Part shown: in pieces, positions 36,633-50,857 of the stretch
Numbering within the stretch: the first letter of the stretch is position 1
Layout: the number at the start of each line of letters is the position of its first letter
From: Varanus komodoensis
Lineage: Eukaryota > Chordata > Lepidosauria > Squamata > Varanidae
Reading direction: 5' to 3'
NCBI RefSeq assembly: GCF_004798865.1
Contig: NW_025335409.1
Location: 16,138,321-16,202,320, forward strand
DNA: 64,000 nt
Translations under genes and position numbers: made by a program
The notes under the pieces: model-generated
The model's database searches: none
What the model was told of the DNA's origin: nothing
What the model saw: only the letters and a program-made list of their open reading frames with translations

Positions 36633-37842
36633 GTATCACATTACATATGCTAATCATCTCACCATTGTACTATTGTCTGTATTATCACCCAACAATGTTT
36701 TGTGAATATCAACTGTTAAGGCAATTAACACCCTCTGGATGTCCCTAACTCCTGCATTTGTCTGTGGATCAGCCAGTTTAAAGCTGCAGCTGGTGAAGTG
36801 AAAAGTGTCCATGAAAGTTCATGCCAAATTAAATGCATCAGCCCTTAAGGGACCAGAAGACTCCTTGTGTGTTCACATTAAATCCCTTTTCAGGAGAATT
36901 AGAGAGCCTTCTCTGTTTCTGCTTCAGGTAGACTTTTTGTTTGAAACAATGGGGAGTTTTGCTGGTAAATCTTGCATACTTTAGTACAGTTCGTAATGCA
37001 ACCCAGTGCTATGTTAATGCCGCAGCAACTGCAGTGCTATTCCTAGCCAAGATCTGAACCATGTTGTGGAGGTCCAAAGCCATTTCCAGCCCAATAAACC
37101 ATCTAGAGACTTGGTTGCCTTGCATGACGCAAATACACCCAGGAAAAGAAGAGGAAATGCCAAAATATTTATACAACTTAAGCTGATACTTTAAAAAATG
37201 TTTTTCACTTGGCTCTGCACCAAGGCATGTTGTGCAACTGCAAGCAGGGTAGACAGAACATCCGGCTCCTCAACCCCCTGCTGCTGACACAACGAGAGAT
37301 TTAAAAATAATATCAATAATCCTTGATATAGGGGTTTATTTTCCAATCTGAAGAATTAAGTTATATGCAGGCTAAGTTCAAGGATGAGTCAGAAAATTCA
37401 CCTAAGATGTACACTCCCTGTGGGTAGTTACTACTGGCAATGGCTGGGTTAAAAAAAGGCACTATGGCCCATCATTCCTATGGAAAAATTCAGCCACTGA
37501 TTTTCAAAAGATGCTGCAACACTGTGGTTTCCAGTAATTTCTTTGGCGGAAACCTTCCAAGCTTTGGATGGATCACATTCCAGTTAAATAGAGATACACA
37601 TATTATTTTATGGTCATTATTTCACTAGAGAACTTACTCAGGCAGAAGGTGTGTGAGACTTCATTTCCCAGTTTTCCTGGCTATTGGCCATGATGGTGGA
37701 GGCTTTGGAGTTGAAGTTCAAATCATAGAAATCTACTTGCTGTCTGTCTCTGACTTACAAATCCCAGCTCTTCAAACTTATGATTTATTAGGTAGCTCCT
37801 TCAGCTGTGTCAAAGAGGAAGGAAGGATCTCTTCATGATCAT

Positions 37843-38103
37843 ATTAGAGTACAGGACATGGAATAATGGGCTCAAATTACAGGAAGTCAGATTCCAGCTA
37901 GATACCAAGACAAATTTCCTGACTGTTAGAGCAGTATGACAATGGAAAAATGGAAGTTGTGAGGTCTGCCACACTAGAGGCATTCAGGATGGAACTGGGC
38001 AGCCATCTGAGAGGGATGGTTTAACTTGGAGTCCTGCACTAAGCAGAGAGTTGGACCTGATGCCCTTCTGGCCCCTTCCAACTCTACTCTTCTATTATTC
38101 TGT
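37843..38103 (+). mobile_element. CR1-type LINE 3' end
   Basis: Landmarks: gggctcaaattacaggaagtcagattccagctaga near 37870, aaatttcctgactgttagagc near 37912, gccatctgagagggatggtttaa, and gccccttccaactctactcttctattattctg at the end. The terminal octamer-like ttctattattctg fits the ATTCTATG tail of CR1 elements. Confidence 0.85.
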
Positions 38104-39309
38104 TTATGTGGCAAAAACCTTAAAAGTGGCTCCTATTGTGCAGGCTGAAGTGAGGCCCTCGGGCTCAGAAGGCTGAAAACAGAGGCCGTGTCCTCACAAG
38201 AGCGTATGTCAGAAGGCAGGTGCATAACATGGCTCTGCTGCATGATGACTCCTGTCTATAGTTTGGAATCAGACCACATCTGGGACAGAAAAATGGTTTA
38301 AATAGTTAATTTTATTTCACATTTACTGTAAGGGGTTTTTGACACTTTTAAAATAAAAAGCTAATAAAAATTCAGCTGAGGAGCTCAGCTAGTGTATATG
38401 GCATAGAAAGTTTTTTGTTGTGCTCAGAAGCGAGGGAAATGAATGTGTGCTGCAGGCCAATGACTCCTATTTACTTTCTTACCTGAATGAAATGGTTACC
38501 ATGGAAATGGGCTCTCAAGGCATGTTTTTTCACCTCTTGAAGTCCAGCAAATCCCACAAGTAAAAGGGAACAGAGGTTTTTCACTTTTTAAAGCTGAGAA
38601 TGGGCAGGGCTGAGGGATACTGAAGAAAAATATACCACTAGCACATTCGGAAACTTTTTAAAGATGCTGTGTAGGATAAATTTAGCACACTTGTGATTGG
38701 CTTACAAAGCACCTTGCTCCTATTGTACAAATGTCTCAATCCCAAGAGGATTACTCATGAGTAAAAGTATGCAAGCCAAGCAGGACAGATCATTATGTAT
38801 TTTACTATGTCACTGAAATTGCTCCATGCAGCAACTGTTGCCAAGTGCTCTTTTGTACAGTGACATAGCAAGCACCATGATGCCAATGAGGAATTCTTTT
38901 TTCTCTTTATCCACTAATCCTCAGCTATGATTTTGTATCCAGATGCAATACATAAATAAAGGAGGAGTTCAGGATATAGCACTAATATTCATATCTTAAA
39001 ATCTGGCTGATGTGTGGAAAGAAAATAAGGAATGAGTTGAAAGAAGGAAACACTTTACTCCACACACAGATCAGCTTCAGCACAGTCTTCTATCTGGTGT
39101 GTCCCCTTTCTTGGCAAAGCACTTGGGAAGCAAGGGGAAGGGATCACACCGTGGACAACGCTAAAGATTGGCTCCTGTAAACAGCAACCTGAAGGGTGCA
39201 AGCTTATGCTGAAAAAGTCTGCAGGTTTTTGGAATCTTTTTATTTGCAATGCAATGGCAAATAATAATAGGCACAACAGACAAAGAAACAGAAACTTCTA
39301 TATGAAGTG

Positions 39310-39430
39310 CGCCAATCTGAGGCGGTGGTTAGGATGTTAGGCAGGGGACTCAGGAGGTCCAGGATCTAGTCCCCACTTGGCCATTGGCCATCGGGTGACT
39401 TTGGTCCAACCTGAGCAAAAGGCTGTGTTC
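39310..39430 (+). mobile_element. Sauria-type tRNA SINE, diverged
   Basis: gcggtggttaggatgttaggcaggggactcaggaggtccaggatctagtccccacttggcca is the tRNA-like head (A box near gtggttagg, B box decayed). It is followed by atcgggtgactttggtccaacc, the body typical of squamate Sauria SINEs. The 3' end could not be followed. Confidence 0.65.
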
Positions 39431-42400
39431 TCAGGGTAAGAGAACCTTGCATCCAGCAGAGGCGGCTAGCTCTGCTGGATGCTAGCACTGGAATGAGGAT
39501 ATCGCCTCTCTGGGCATACGACATGAGCATGTCCCTCAGTGGCTTCTTTTGGACTGGAAGACACTGCCTGAATAAGTGTTTTTGAAAAACTGTGATAGCA
39601 GCAGCTGTGAATGCAATGTTAAACTACACCCCATTCATGTGGGGATTAACAGATGGCCAGCAAAAGTCGATGCAGGCAGCCTGTAGAGTCGCAAAAAGAC
39701 TTACGTTGCAAGCTTGGAAGGAAAACATCCACCAACTGATTTTGTTACATGTGAGCATCTATTCTATGACTTCCAAAGTTATATAGATACTTATTTAGAT
39801 AGAACAACTGCTAGTGTTAGCATATATATTAGTAAGAGAAATGGTTACCACCTCTCCTTGGTTTTTTCTTTTTCTTTTTTCCTATAGCAGTGGAGAAGTA
39901 ATGATTACATTGATACATTCCATGTGATGGGAATGCTGGAAATTGTAGGATCTTTTCTGATCTATACATGTCTAGGAGGCAACTGTGGTGCTCTTTAGAG
40001 TTGTTTGAAGAATATACCCATTCACACCTCCTGAACATGAACATGAGCATATCAAAACTTGTGCATCTCTGAGTTTGTTATACTTGGAGGAAGGGGTGGG
40101 AGAAGATGTTTTCAAAAATATGAAACAATATGCATTAAAGAAGGCATATTCTTAAAAGCCCACACAATCATGCTTTAATAAAAAGGAAGATATTGTGTCC
40201 TATTGAGTGTATGCCCAAGCACTTTTCAGTGTTCATGAAAAAGTTAAAACACAACTCCAAATGTGTTATGGACACAAATTGGAGTGAACTTCAAGGTGAA
40301 ACCCAGATACCCTTGACGAATGTGAATTTTTCTGATTTCCACATCCTTAGTGCCCTTTGTGATCCTTCCATCTTTCTTAACCAGTACTTTGAAACAGGAC
40401 TTTTCATGCTGTCTCATTATTTCATAGAGACACACGACACCTTCCTTCATGGGAATGCTGCTCTTTTAAGAGAAATCTTCGCATTCCCAGATGTGGCACC
40501 TTTACTTCCAAGATGAAAACCCCAGGAAGACTTGGTGCAACTCTGAAGTAAAGTCATAACTTTTGCTATTTGAATGAATGGCGACATTTAATTTCTAATG
40601 CTGAAGCAATGCACAGAAAAGGTGAGTACAAGGCAACTGCCAAAATGAATGCAGATTTCTCAAACCAGAGGGAATTACACTTCAGTGGCCACTTCTTTTG
40701 AATGTTTTGCTAAAGGTTCTACCTTGGAACAACTCTAGGTGTATGGAGTGTCTTGGGATGGAAGTGTGCTTCTGAGTGCAAACTAAAAGATGTACTCAGA
40801 GAGTTTAGTTGCACTCAGATAAGTCTTGTCTTGTGACTTTGGACTGGCATCTCACATCAGCTATACATACAGAAAACTTCTGCACATGGATCTCCTTTAC
40901 TAGATCTGACCGTGTATTTTTAGTGACATTTTTTCAGGATGGATGGCTGGACTGGAATTTGTTATTTCAGCCTGTCACTGAACATCAAATGTTCATATTG
41001 CTCTTCAGTGATAGCTTTGTTGGTAAAGCTGTGTCTTTTAAAGAAATAAAAAGGAATATCTCATCCTGTTGGGGATCCATCCTGTTTCTTGCAACTGCTG
41101 GATAGTAGAAATGTTGGAAGAAAAAGAATTAGAACATTCCATCAGAGATTGAAGTCAGTGGGGGCCAAGGATGGGGACTGTATATTGCTTAGCAGGACTT
41201 CAGAGCATTAACAGGGTTGTATCCAACATTAGTGAAACTTAAATCCCATTATTTTAATACATCTACTTTAAGTAGGACCAGCACTGGATAGAACACATTT
41301 ATGAGGAAACAGCAGAGTCTAAAATATGAATGTCAATGCAGGTTTTAATAGTCTTGCTTTTGCTACATTGTTTGTAGTTCCTCAGCTTTGAAGAAACTGA
41401 ACTGTATATTCTTACTCTATAATCTGCACACAAATGTTTCTGCATCTGTTTTAAGTCAGCAGCCTGATCTGAAATGTTGTGCCTCATCTTATTTTCAAGA
41501 GTTAACTGATTTAAATTAAAAATGTGGGCTCTCAATGCAGGTGATGGCTTGAGTGAACATCCTGGTTGACGCTAATGGTCTAAATTACATAGACAACTGC
41601 ACATGGTTTTGGTGCTATTTTTAAACTTAGTGATATAAATCAAGAGAAAGACACCAGTTCCACTGAAATACAAGGAAATGTCAGAAAAACAAACGCAGAT
41701 GTCTGTTTGCACTGAAGCAGTCAGGATTGGAAAGGACAGGTAGACCTGCGAGGTGTCAGAGAGATGATAGTGAATGGTGGGGGTGTGCTTGTTTTTGATC
41801 TCTCTGTGGGGGATGGGCTCTTCTGCTTAGAAGTGAGAGAATGTAACGGGCAGGGAACTGTGGACAAACTCGGCATGGTTTCTGCCTGTCCAAGATCAGG
41901 AGGCACTCAGAAGCTTTGGGAATGTAAGAATCAGCCCTTGAACACTGACAGATGAGGCAGCAAAAGAACAATTGCCATACAATCCTTCACCTGCTAAACT
42001 TGCCCATCTGTACTCCACTCTTCCGACACAGATGGCAAGGTGGCGTTCTCCCTTGCAGTTCTAAATTATTCAGAGATGCTCCGTGTGCCTGTGAGGCTTG
42101 TGTGTCAGCTTAGATGTTTCTCTCACCTGATTCTACTGTAGAATGGATGGAGAGATTCACAAAGAGGAAGCAAGCTCACCTGTGGCACCAGTGTCCAGTG
42201 GTTGGGGAGATGATGGAGTGTAAGCGCTGCGCCATTGTTCAGCCTGCTGGGATGCATTTTGTGCAGGCTGCATTGTGCTCCAAGGAAGCAGGGCTGTTTC
42301 AAACAATTCGGCGCGCTGCTCTGCACTTGGAACATTGAATGTACACAATAGTAGGCTTTGACATGGGGATGTTTCGCACAGCTTACAGAAAATGTTGTCA

Positions 42401-44014
42401 ATTAATCACATGGGTTTTAGGCAGCAAACCTCTGTTAAGACATTACACGTTCTTTTTTTTCCCCATTCATATCCTTCCTCTGAGAAGCACAGGGTGGCAT
42501 AAAAATTTTCCAGAACAAACTTGTGAGGTAGATTAGGGGAAGAGAAAGTGAAAGGTTCAGAGATTCATAGCTGCAGAAGTTTTAGGCCTGGGACTTGCTA
42601 GTCTTTAATCACCATGCCAAACTAGTTCTTATACTCACACACCAGTCTTCCCCAATGCTTCCCCTCCTAGGAAAAGAGCTCTTATAGTGTCTTGCACTAA
42701 AGCTTCCATTATTACCACCCAGCACAGTGATTGGGGATGATAGAAGTTGTAGTCCAACATGTTTGAATGGCACTAGGTAGAGGGCAGCTGGGAGTAAGTC
42801 CTGCTCAGAGTTTTTGGAAGTTTGTGCTGAATTACCTCTGAGTAAATGTGCTCAGAACTGTGCTTTAATCAACTGAATCATTTGTGGAGAAAGCACAGAT
42901 TTGCAAATGAAGAAAGTTATAGTTCAGAAGGGACTATTTGCTTGGGTTTTAGATAATGCCTCCATAGAAACAAGAGGGCAGAATGTCTTTTCTAAGATGA
43001 TGCTTGCTAGCTGTAGTTCATGAATACAAAATAATTATATCTCTTCTGCTTGTTTATTGGCCCATCTTTTGAAATGAGCAAAACGCAAATTTCGAGAACA
43101 ACCAAGCTATCTTGGCAGGCATGCATTTAGGCAAAACATACACTGAAAAGTTAAGTGCTTAAACGTATCCAACTAGAAAAAGTGGCTGTCAGTTTGATGC
43201 CATGTGTAGAGAAGGAAGGCTTATATTTATATTTGCGGTGGGTGTATGATGGCCAGGACAATTTGCAAAGGACAATTCTCTATTTTGGAATGCTGGTAGG
43301 GGACAGACTTCTATAAGAAGATGTCCTGTGCTTGATGAGCTGCCCAGTCCAAATCTGGGCTACAGGCAAAGAACTTTAAGAAGGGAAAGCAGCAGGAGAC
43401 ACAAAGTTGCTCATCACCTGTGGGCATCTGGACAGCAGACCAAGCAGGCACGCAGGTCACCTGGCCAGGCTTCTCACCAATGCTGAAATCTAGCATATTC
43501 CTATTTAAATTGTAGCTATGATTTCCCAACATGCAGCTATAGGTAAACAATTTACAGAAGTAAATGTTATGCAAATTGATGAACCTTCTTTGGCAATATG
43601 GAAGTGGCCACCAGAGGTGGATGTGGAGCCAGTGTGTTTTACTGGTGGAGATCCATTATATACCTTCAACCACCGGCCAATTCCAGGGCAGGCTTGCAGG
43701 TTTTGCTCTTCCTGCAACATCATCCCCAAGTATCCCCATCTTCGCCATAGAAGTGAACAATCATATTACACTTATTAAGAGAGAAAAGGAAAGGGTACAC
43801 TTAGTCACATCACTGGTGTTGTGGAAAAACTTGTGTCCTGCCTGGATGAGAAGGGTGCATGCTCCTAATGGCATCCATCCAATCCAGTTTCTATACCTTG
43901 GACATACTGGATAGATAGATCGATAGGCAGAGGGTTCATTATTTTTTCTAGCAATACTGGAGCTGGTATCATATTAACTATGAGGTGGGCACACCCCATG
44001 AACAGACTGTTATT

Positions 44015-44077
44015 TTGTAAGCCGTCCTGAGGCTTGTGCAAAGGATGGGATGAAAATGTTTCAAACAAACAAACAAA
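44015..44077 (+). mobile_element. L2-like LINE 3' tail
   Basis: gtaagccgtcctgaggcttgtgcaaaggatgggatgaaaatgtt followed by (caaa)n is the same tail type as at 61690-61750, here only about 60 bases. Confidence 0.6.
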
Positions 44078-44504
44078 TATTTTCCATTCTGAAAGGTCTA
44101 TGGAGACCCAGGGAGCCCTCCCAGGAAAATGCTCATTCCTAAAGTAAAAGGCAAGGACACACCACAGAATGGTCTAAAAGAGAAGACAAAGACCTGCTCT
44201 AGAGGCTTAGAGTATTCTAGAGGGAAAGTTAAAAGTTAGGGGATGCATGTTATATCCTTAAAAAGCCCCCTCCCCCGTATTTATAGGGAGAGATTGAGGA
44301 AAGGATGGGGATGTTTATGGGTCCACATTTTAAATTGAACTGACCAAATTCACACTTCTTGGACAGAGAAAGTGATCCCATTCACTGTAAACATTGGTCA
44401 TGGTGGGCATGGAGTTGGCCTTAAAGTTCTGATTTCCATATGAGATGCTGGAAACAAAGCTTGGAGCTTGGAATCTGCACTCTTCTTTCCTCCTTGGAGC
44501 TGAT

Positions 44505-44585
44505 ATGGACAAAGCCACACTGGCTGCCTCTCCAAGGTCAGGAGCTTCATCTCGGAGAAGAGGTAAAAGGGTGCCCTGGCGAGGG
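44505..44585 (+). repeat. Unassigned dispersed repeat pair, member 1
   Basis: ctggctgcctctccaaggtcaggagcttcatctcggagaagaggtaaaagggtgccctggcgaggg aligns, with several substitutions and small gaps, to 46325-46415 in the same orientation. The family is not recognised. Confidence 0.4.
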
Positions 44586-46324
44586 TAGTGTGGATGCCAC
44601 CATGTGAGCTATTTTGTATCCTCTGCTGCCTTCTTCCTTCCCCCACAAAACAGCCCAGCTAGATGGTCAAAAATGGCCAGCTAGCAGAAGTGTAGAGTGG
44701 GAGGTGTGTGAAGATAGCAGTCAGCGCTGCTGCTCTTGCTGTGTAGGATGCCTGTGAAACTCCAAGTCTGGGCTGTTATGAGCATGGAGGGAACAAGCCA
44801 TGGGTTTGTACCTTAAGCTGGGTAGCAGAACAATTGTCCTTCCCTGAACTTTGTGGTGCAAGAACAAAGAAAAAAAAAACACCATCCATTTCCACCCCCA
44901 GCCCCTGGTGAAAATAACACTTCACAAGCCACATTCAGTCACTCTGACATCTTATTGACGGGACTTAAATATAGAATTAAGGTGCTTAAGGACATCCACA
45001 CAGGTTTCTAGTCGATGACTTTCACCAGCTCAGCCTTCTCAGATCCGAAAGGTACAAGCCAGCTCTTAATCTGAAGACATAAAAGGGAGTTAGGCATGGT
45101 TTTAGCAGCTTTAGGGTTTTACCTACCATAAACCACAGCCGCTGCTACGCTTGTCATATACTTTCACGGTCATCTATGGGTAGCTGCAAAATGGGGAGGC
45201 ATGTGAACCATGCAAATAGGGCTCCAAAATTTACTGGCCCACCTGCCTGTCCACAGCATTTTATTTATTGGTGGCCTAAAGAAGAGCCAACTTGTGCAAA
45301 GCTTTATTGCCTAGTTGCCCGGAGATGAATTGTGCTCAGGATGGATGCATTGTAATTTACAAGCCTGACCTACGCCACATATATTTTACAAGGCTGGATC
45401 ATGATTATATTGCTAGTGAAAAAATATCCAGTGAACCTCACACTATATTTCAATACCACTTTATGCTAGATGAGAAAGATGTAATGTTGTGAAACAGGGC
45501 TGCCTCCCAGTGCTTAGTGACTCATATGTAAGCTTCTTTACCATCAGTGGAATCTGTGTCCATAGAGCAGTGTGCAGGATTAGGTCATTCTCACAAGAAG
45601 CTACAGCCAATTCATCACCCAAGCAGCAGATAATGTCAAATGTTGTCAGCATACCGAATCAATAGATCTCATCATTGCAGACTGCCCTGCAGGTCGCTCT
45701 GTGTTGTGAAATATTGATTATCTAGCAACACCAAATCAAACAGCAAAAATGATCCATAATGAATTGTCAAAACTAGTTAATCCGACACCTGAATCTCCCT
45801 ATTATGCAGACTTATTGGGAATGATTCTGTTGAATAATGCATGCGTTCATTTGCACGACCAAAAAATAAAAAAATAAAAATTGCTCCCCAGCAAGACTCT
45901 AGACAGCAATAGATCAGATCCACTGTTCGTGGGCAGCATGGTTAAATGAAGCTACCGCTAAAGGACGCGTCTGTTGCACACTCGGTTCTGAAGACAGGCA
46001 AGCCAACTAGAGCAAATTATCACATGCAGATGACAGGACCTCTTCCTTGTCAGCCTTCTGCCTCCTGCAAAGACTTTCCCATTTAGGAACCCGTTTGGCC
46101 TGCCAGCGCTTGCTATAATGACAAGGCCAAATGACATTACATTACGCAGTAGAATCCTTTTGTCTGCTTCCATATGCTGCTGTTTCATTAATTTTGTTGC
46201 CTTCCCTCTATTTATGTGGGGAACAACCCCATGGCCTCCTGACATCAGCTGGAGGGGGGAAATGGGATTATAGGCAGTCCTGTGACCTTGGTGCTGGGAA
46301 GCCCTGCTGCCTTCAGAGATGGTG

Positions 46325-46415
46325 TGGAACGAACACTGCCAGCTGCTTCTCTGAGGTCAGAAATCAGCTTCAGAGAGGAGAAAAAGGGCCATGTAGAGGC
46401 CAGGGAGGGGAGCAA
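46325..46415 (+). repeat. Unassigned dispersed repeat pair, member 2
   Basis: ccagctgcttctctgaggtcagaaatcagcttcagagaggagaaaaagggccatgtagaggccagggaggg, the counterpart of 44505-44585. It is too short and diverged to decide whether this is a local duplication or two insertions. Confidence 0.4.
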
Positions 46416-46749
46416 CCTGGGCTGACCATCGATATATTCTCTCCCCTTTGAACTGCTTCACTGGGACAGCTGAAAAGAGCTGCCCAGATGGAATGCTGGG
46501 TGCAGGGCAAAGGAAGCCACTGTGCATGAAAGCTCCCGAATTTGGAGGCTTCTGTGCACTGAGGGAGGGGGACATGGGACTGTGCCCTTAACGTATTTTT
46601 AAATTGCCTTTCAGGAAAAATGGTGGTATCTTAAAGTATCTGCTTCTAGCCACCTTGAATACACCAGGAGAAGTTGGGAAATCAGTATTTCAAGTAAATA
46701 TTAATAAGAACAATAGGAGTGGAAGTCTAAAAGAGAACCAATGAATAGA

Positions 46750-46997
46750 AATTGCAGTGAAGCAGATTTTGGTGAAACATTAGGAGAAACTCTCCAAGAG
46801 AGATCTGACTGGAATGGACTGCCTCGGGGTGGTGGGCTGGAAATACATCTCCTTCCTGGATGTATTTCATCAAGGGCTGGACAGTGATCAGAATTGCATC
46901 CTACCCCACTGATCTTGCTTTGTGTGTGTGTGTGTGTGGGGGTGTTGGATTAAATGACCTCCAAGATCCTTTCCTACTCTACAATTCTATGAAATGT
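46750..46997 (+). mobile_element. CR1-type LINE 3' end
   Basis: Starts aattgcagtgaagcagattttggtgaaacattaggaga and runs through tttcatcaagggctggacagtgatc. It ends gacctccaagatcctttcctactctacaattctatgaaa, a CR1 tail with one ATTCTATG unit. A GT array (46921-46938) has expanded inside it. Confidence 0.85.
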
Positions 46998-47772
46998 ATT
47001 TTTCTTTTCAATAATTACATGATAGACCCATTAAGAGACCTGCAGACATTGTGACTGTCCCTAGTTCTGTCTCTTTCCACTCCTGATGTCACACTGAGCT
47101 TTGCAAGTACTGTAAACCCTCTAAGACCCAAGCTAGATGGCACTGGGATGTATTGTCTATGTTTGATGAGCCTCAGAGAAAGTAAGAGTAAAGCAAGATG
47201 TCTTGTTGTTTCCTAAGCCTCTCTCAAGTTTGCAGGTCATCCAGACCCCCTGCTATTCCCCAGATAAAGGCAAGGGTTTCTCCCAGAATTAAAAAAATAT
47301 GCTTTCCCATGGTGAACCATGGGATATAAAAGAAGTAAATATAAAATATTTTTATAAGTAAATATAAAAGATAAATATAAAAGTATATTTATAGACTCCT
47401 GGTTGGATGAAGTACTTCCTGTGAGTGAACACAGTGGATTCCACACTTCATTTGGAGTTGCATCCTAAGAGACTGCTTGCCAAAATTTTATTTGTGAGGA
47501 GAAGCCAAGAGGGGGTAATACATCAAACCCCTCAAACTGCCAGTAGTATGGCATCAGTACTTGGCTTCAGAAGCAATGAATTCTGGTAGTAGCAATCATT
47601 GCCATGGAAACTATAGAAGAGTTAACCCCTTGTGGAGAAATTACACTCCATGTGTTCAGACAGTGTGCGGATTGGGACTGTGCATGTTGACTGAATGGGT
47701 ACATGCTTTTCAACACTCTCAGGAATCCCACTACAGAGGACTCCAGTCACCTGTATATATGTTCCCTTAGAG

Positions 47773-48132
47773 CAGTGACGGTGAACCTTTTAGAGACCAA
47801 GTACCCAAACTGCAACCCAAAACCCACTTATTTATTGCAAAATGCCAAGCCTGAAATAAACCCTGAAAACTAAGGTTTTAGTTTAGAAAAAACAACTCAC
47901 AGCCAGTCCAAGCAAATATACATATATCTTTGGCAGTGCACGGACTGGCCATGCAAAACCTTGGACGAGCTGCAGCTAACGAGTCGTGGCCCGTGGCATC
48001 ATTGCCTGGCGCTGCTACTCCTTTCCAAGCATGCACATGACCCCTCTGTGCCCTGTTCTCTGATGCTTGGCTGCTGGGGCGATGCTGGAGTGACTTGGCT
48101 CAGGCATGCATGCCATGGGTTCGCCACCACTG
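47773..48132. mobile_element. Non-autonomous hAT element, complete
   Basis: Terminal inverted repeats: cagtgacggtgaacctttt on the left, and gggttcgccaccactg on the right (complement cagtggtggcgaaccc). The flanking 8-bp target sites, ccttagag at 47765-47772 and ccctagag at 48133-48140, differ at one position. The interior block caacccaaaacccacttatttattgcaaa...gaggttttagtttagaaaaaac-like is typical of this element in reptiles. It has no transposase gene. It is 360 bp long and looks end-to-end complete. Confidence 0.85.
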
Positions 48133-48559
48133 CCCTAGAGGCTTGTAGGTTATCCTTCAGTCCTTCTGCCCAGTGCATCAAGGTTTGGGAGAGGAGTTGG
48201 CAGGGCAATGGATATCCCTCTCCATGTATTCAATGGCGCCTTGTTTTTGAAGGGGATACATAGAGAGTGATAGTTAGGCCTTCTAGGCATTCATGACAGG
48301 AACAGGAGAGGGATTACCATGGGGAAGCTGTTTTTGATTGGCTTGGCTCAGCTGAAGATTGAAGTTAAATAACTTCTTGTACTGAAAGCAAGTTTCCTGA
48401 ATGAAGGCCAAGTCAATTTCACAAACCCTGAATGTTGTTTTTTCCTCAGATCAAGATCTGAATTCTCAGCTTCCCCTCCATCCATCTCTGATGTTTTCTC
48501 TACTAGTGACAAAAGACCATTGCAAAACAAAAGCAAAACAAAGACATCCATATTGGCCA

Positions 48560-48564
<5 letters not shown>

Positions 48565-48618
<54 letters not shown>
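48565..48618. repeat. (AAGC)13 microsatellite
   Basis: More than thirteen perfect AAGC units followed by AAAT units. The leucine-, alanine- and cysteine-repeat or lysine/glutamine/alanine/serine-repeat ORFs across it are artefacts of the array. Confidence 0.95.
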
Positions 48619-49061
48619 ATAAATCTGAAAACCATAGTATGTAATACCTTCAAGTCAAAGATCACAAAACAAAGCAACAAAACCATTCAGGCTTTCATGA
48701 TCTGCAGATCTCTTTACTGGGCAAGATGTTCAAAATATCTTGTGTTGTTTGGGGTGGAGGGAGAGAAATGTTGCCTGGATGATGTAGTCAAGTTACCTGC
48801 ATCATCACAATTTTATAGAAACCCCTTCCCCGATATCTTAAATTAAAATGCATTTTAAATCTGAGTGTTTGCAAACCCTCTTCTGTTTCATTGTAAGACA
48901 ATGACTATACAGACACTGTGAATGAAGCACCAAATCAGCCTTCCTTCCTGCCCATTTCTCTCCACCTTTGCTGATCTGCTGTCTGTAACATCTTGTTTGC
49001 TGGAGAATTCTGGAGATCTTGAAAACTTGTGCATGCTTATAATAATGGATTTGGCCCATTA

Positions 49062-49991
<930 letters not shown>

Positions 49992-50741
49992 CTAGAAAGA
50001 ATATATATATATAGTTGCTTATATGAACAAATTCCAACCTTAATCGAAATCACAGCTTTTGACTATTTCCCCATGATTTCATGGAAGGGGAATACATGAA
50101 TCACGTAGCCCTACTGGTGACAAGAAGAGATAGTAGTGGTGATGGCAGGGACATTAGAGTACGGGACGTTTTGTATTTCAGATCAGGTTTGGTCTGTAGC
50201 TGCACATTTGTTACTCGATGACCAGAATATCAAGCAGTGATTTGCATCATGGCTATTTCCCCCCACTCCTTCCAAGCACTTCAGGACAAAGTTTTATTTT
50301 GTTAAAGTTAACCAGCTAGGCTGGCTTTGTAGTACAGAAGAGGAGAATTGCAGAAGTCAATAACCAAAGAAGCAAGTATAGTTAGAATACTGGCCATGAA
50401 TGATACAAAGTTCTTTCCAAACTGAATACCAGTCCTCCCTTCTAAACTGAAAAGAACAAGCCATGCCTCTAAGGCAGATCCTCCTGCTTAAGGGACAGTT
50501 GCTTGGACTGTCTGATGCTTCTAAACTGGCCTGCCCAATTAACCTGATGCAGTATCCTCAGATTAGTCATGGTAGGTCCACCTGCGCACTCACATTACCA
50601 TGCTCACTAAACTTTCCCACATAATTGGAAACTGTATGATTTTCAGTGATTGTCAGGCTTATTTCTGGGTCCACTGTCCTTGGCACTTCAGCTGTGGATT
50701 TTGACCCGCGCTCGTTGTGTGGTGCACTACACTGGCTCTCT

Positions 50742-50857
50742 AAGCCTGCAGCACTCTGTGTTTCCAGGCAGTCTCCCTTCCAAATACTAACCAGGCCTTA
50801 TCCTGCTTAGCTTTTGAGATCAGGAGAGATCAGGTGCTTTCAGGGTAGCATGGCCAA
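50742..50857 (-). mobile_element. 5S rRNA-derived sequence (5S-Sauria-like SINE head)
   Basis: The plus strand, from taagcctgcagcac through gtctcccttccaaatactaaccaggcc, tcctgcttagcttttgagatcag and tttcagggtagcatggcc, is the reverse complement of nearly the whole 5S rRNA, with roughly one change in five. The internal control region (agctaagcagga...cctggttagtatttgg on the minus strand) is still visible. Directly after the 5S 3' end the minus strand continues agagccagtgtagtgcac...gagcgcgggtc, which resembles the start of a Sauria SINE. This suggests a chimeric 5S-Sauria SINE as described in Anolis. A plain 5S pseudogene is the alternative. It is not a functional rRNA gene. Confidence 0.8.

Noticed and set aside
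48565-48618. CRISPR-like regular array
   Set aside because: A simple 4-bp microsatellite without spacers, in a vertebrate genome.
48348-48686. Repetitive leucine/alanine/cysteine-rich peptide
   Set aside because: Produced by the AAGC microsatellite.
50742-50857. Functional 5S rRNA gene
   Set aside because: Too many changes from the 5S sequence, no tandem array, and a SINE-like continuation.
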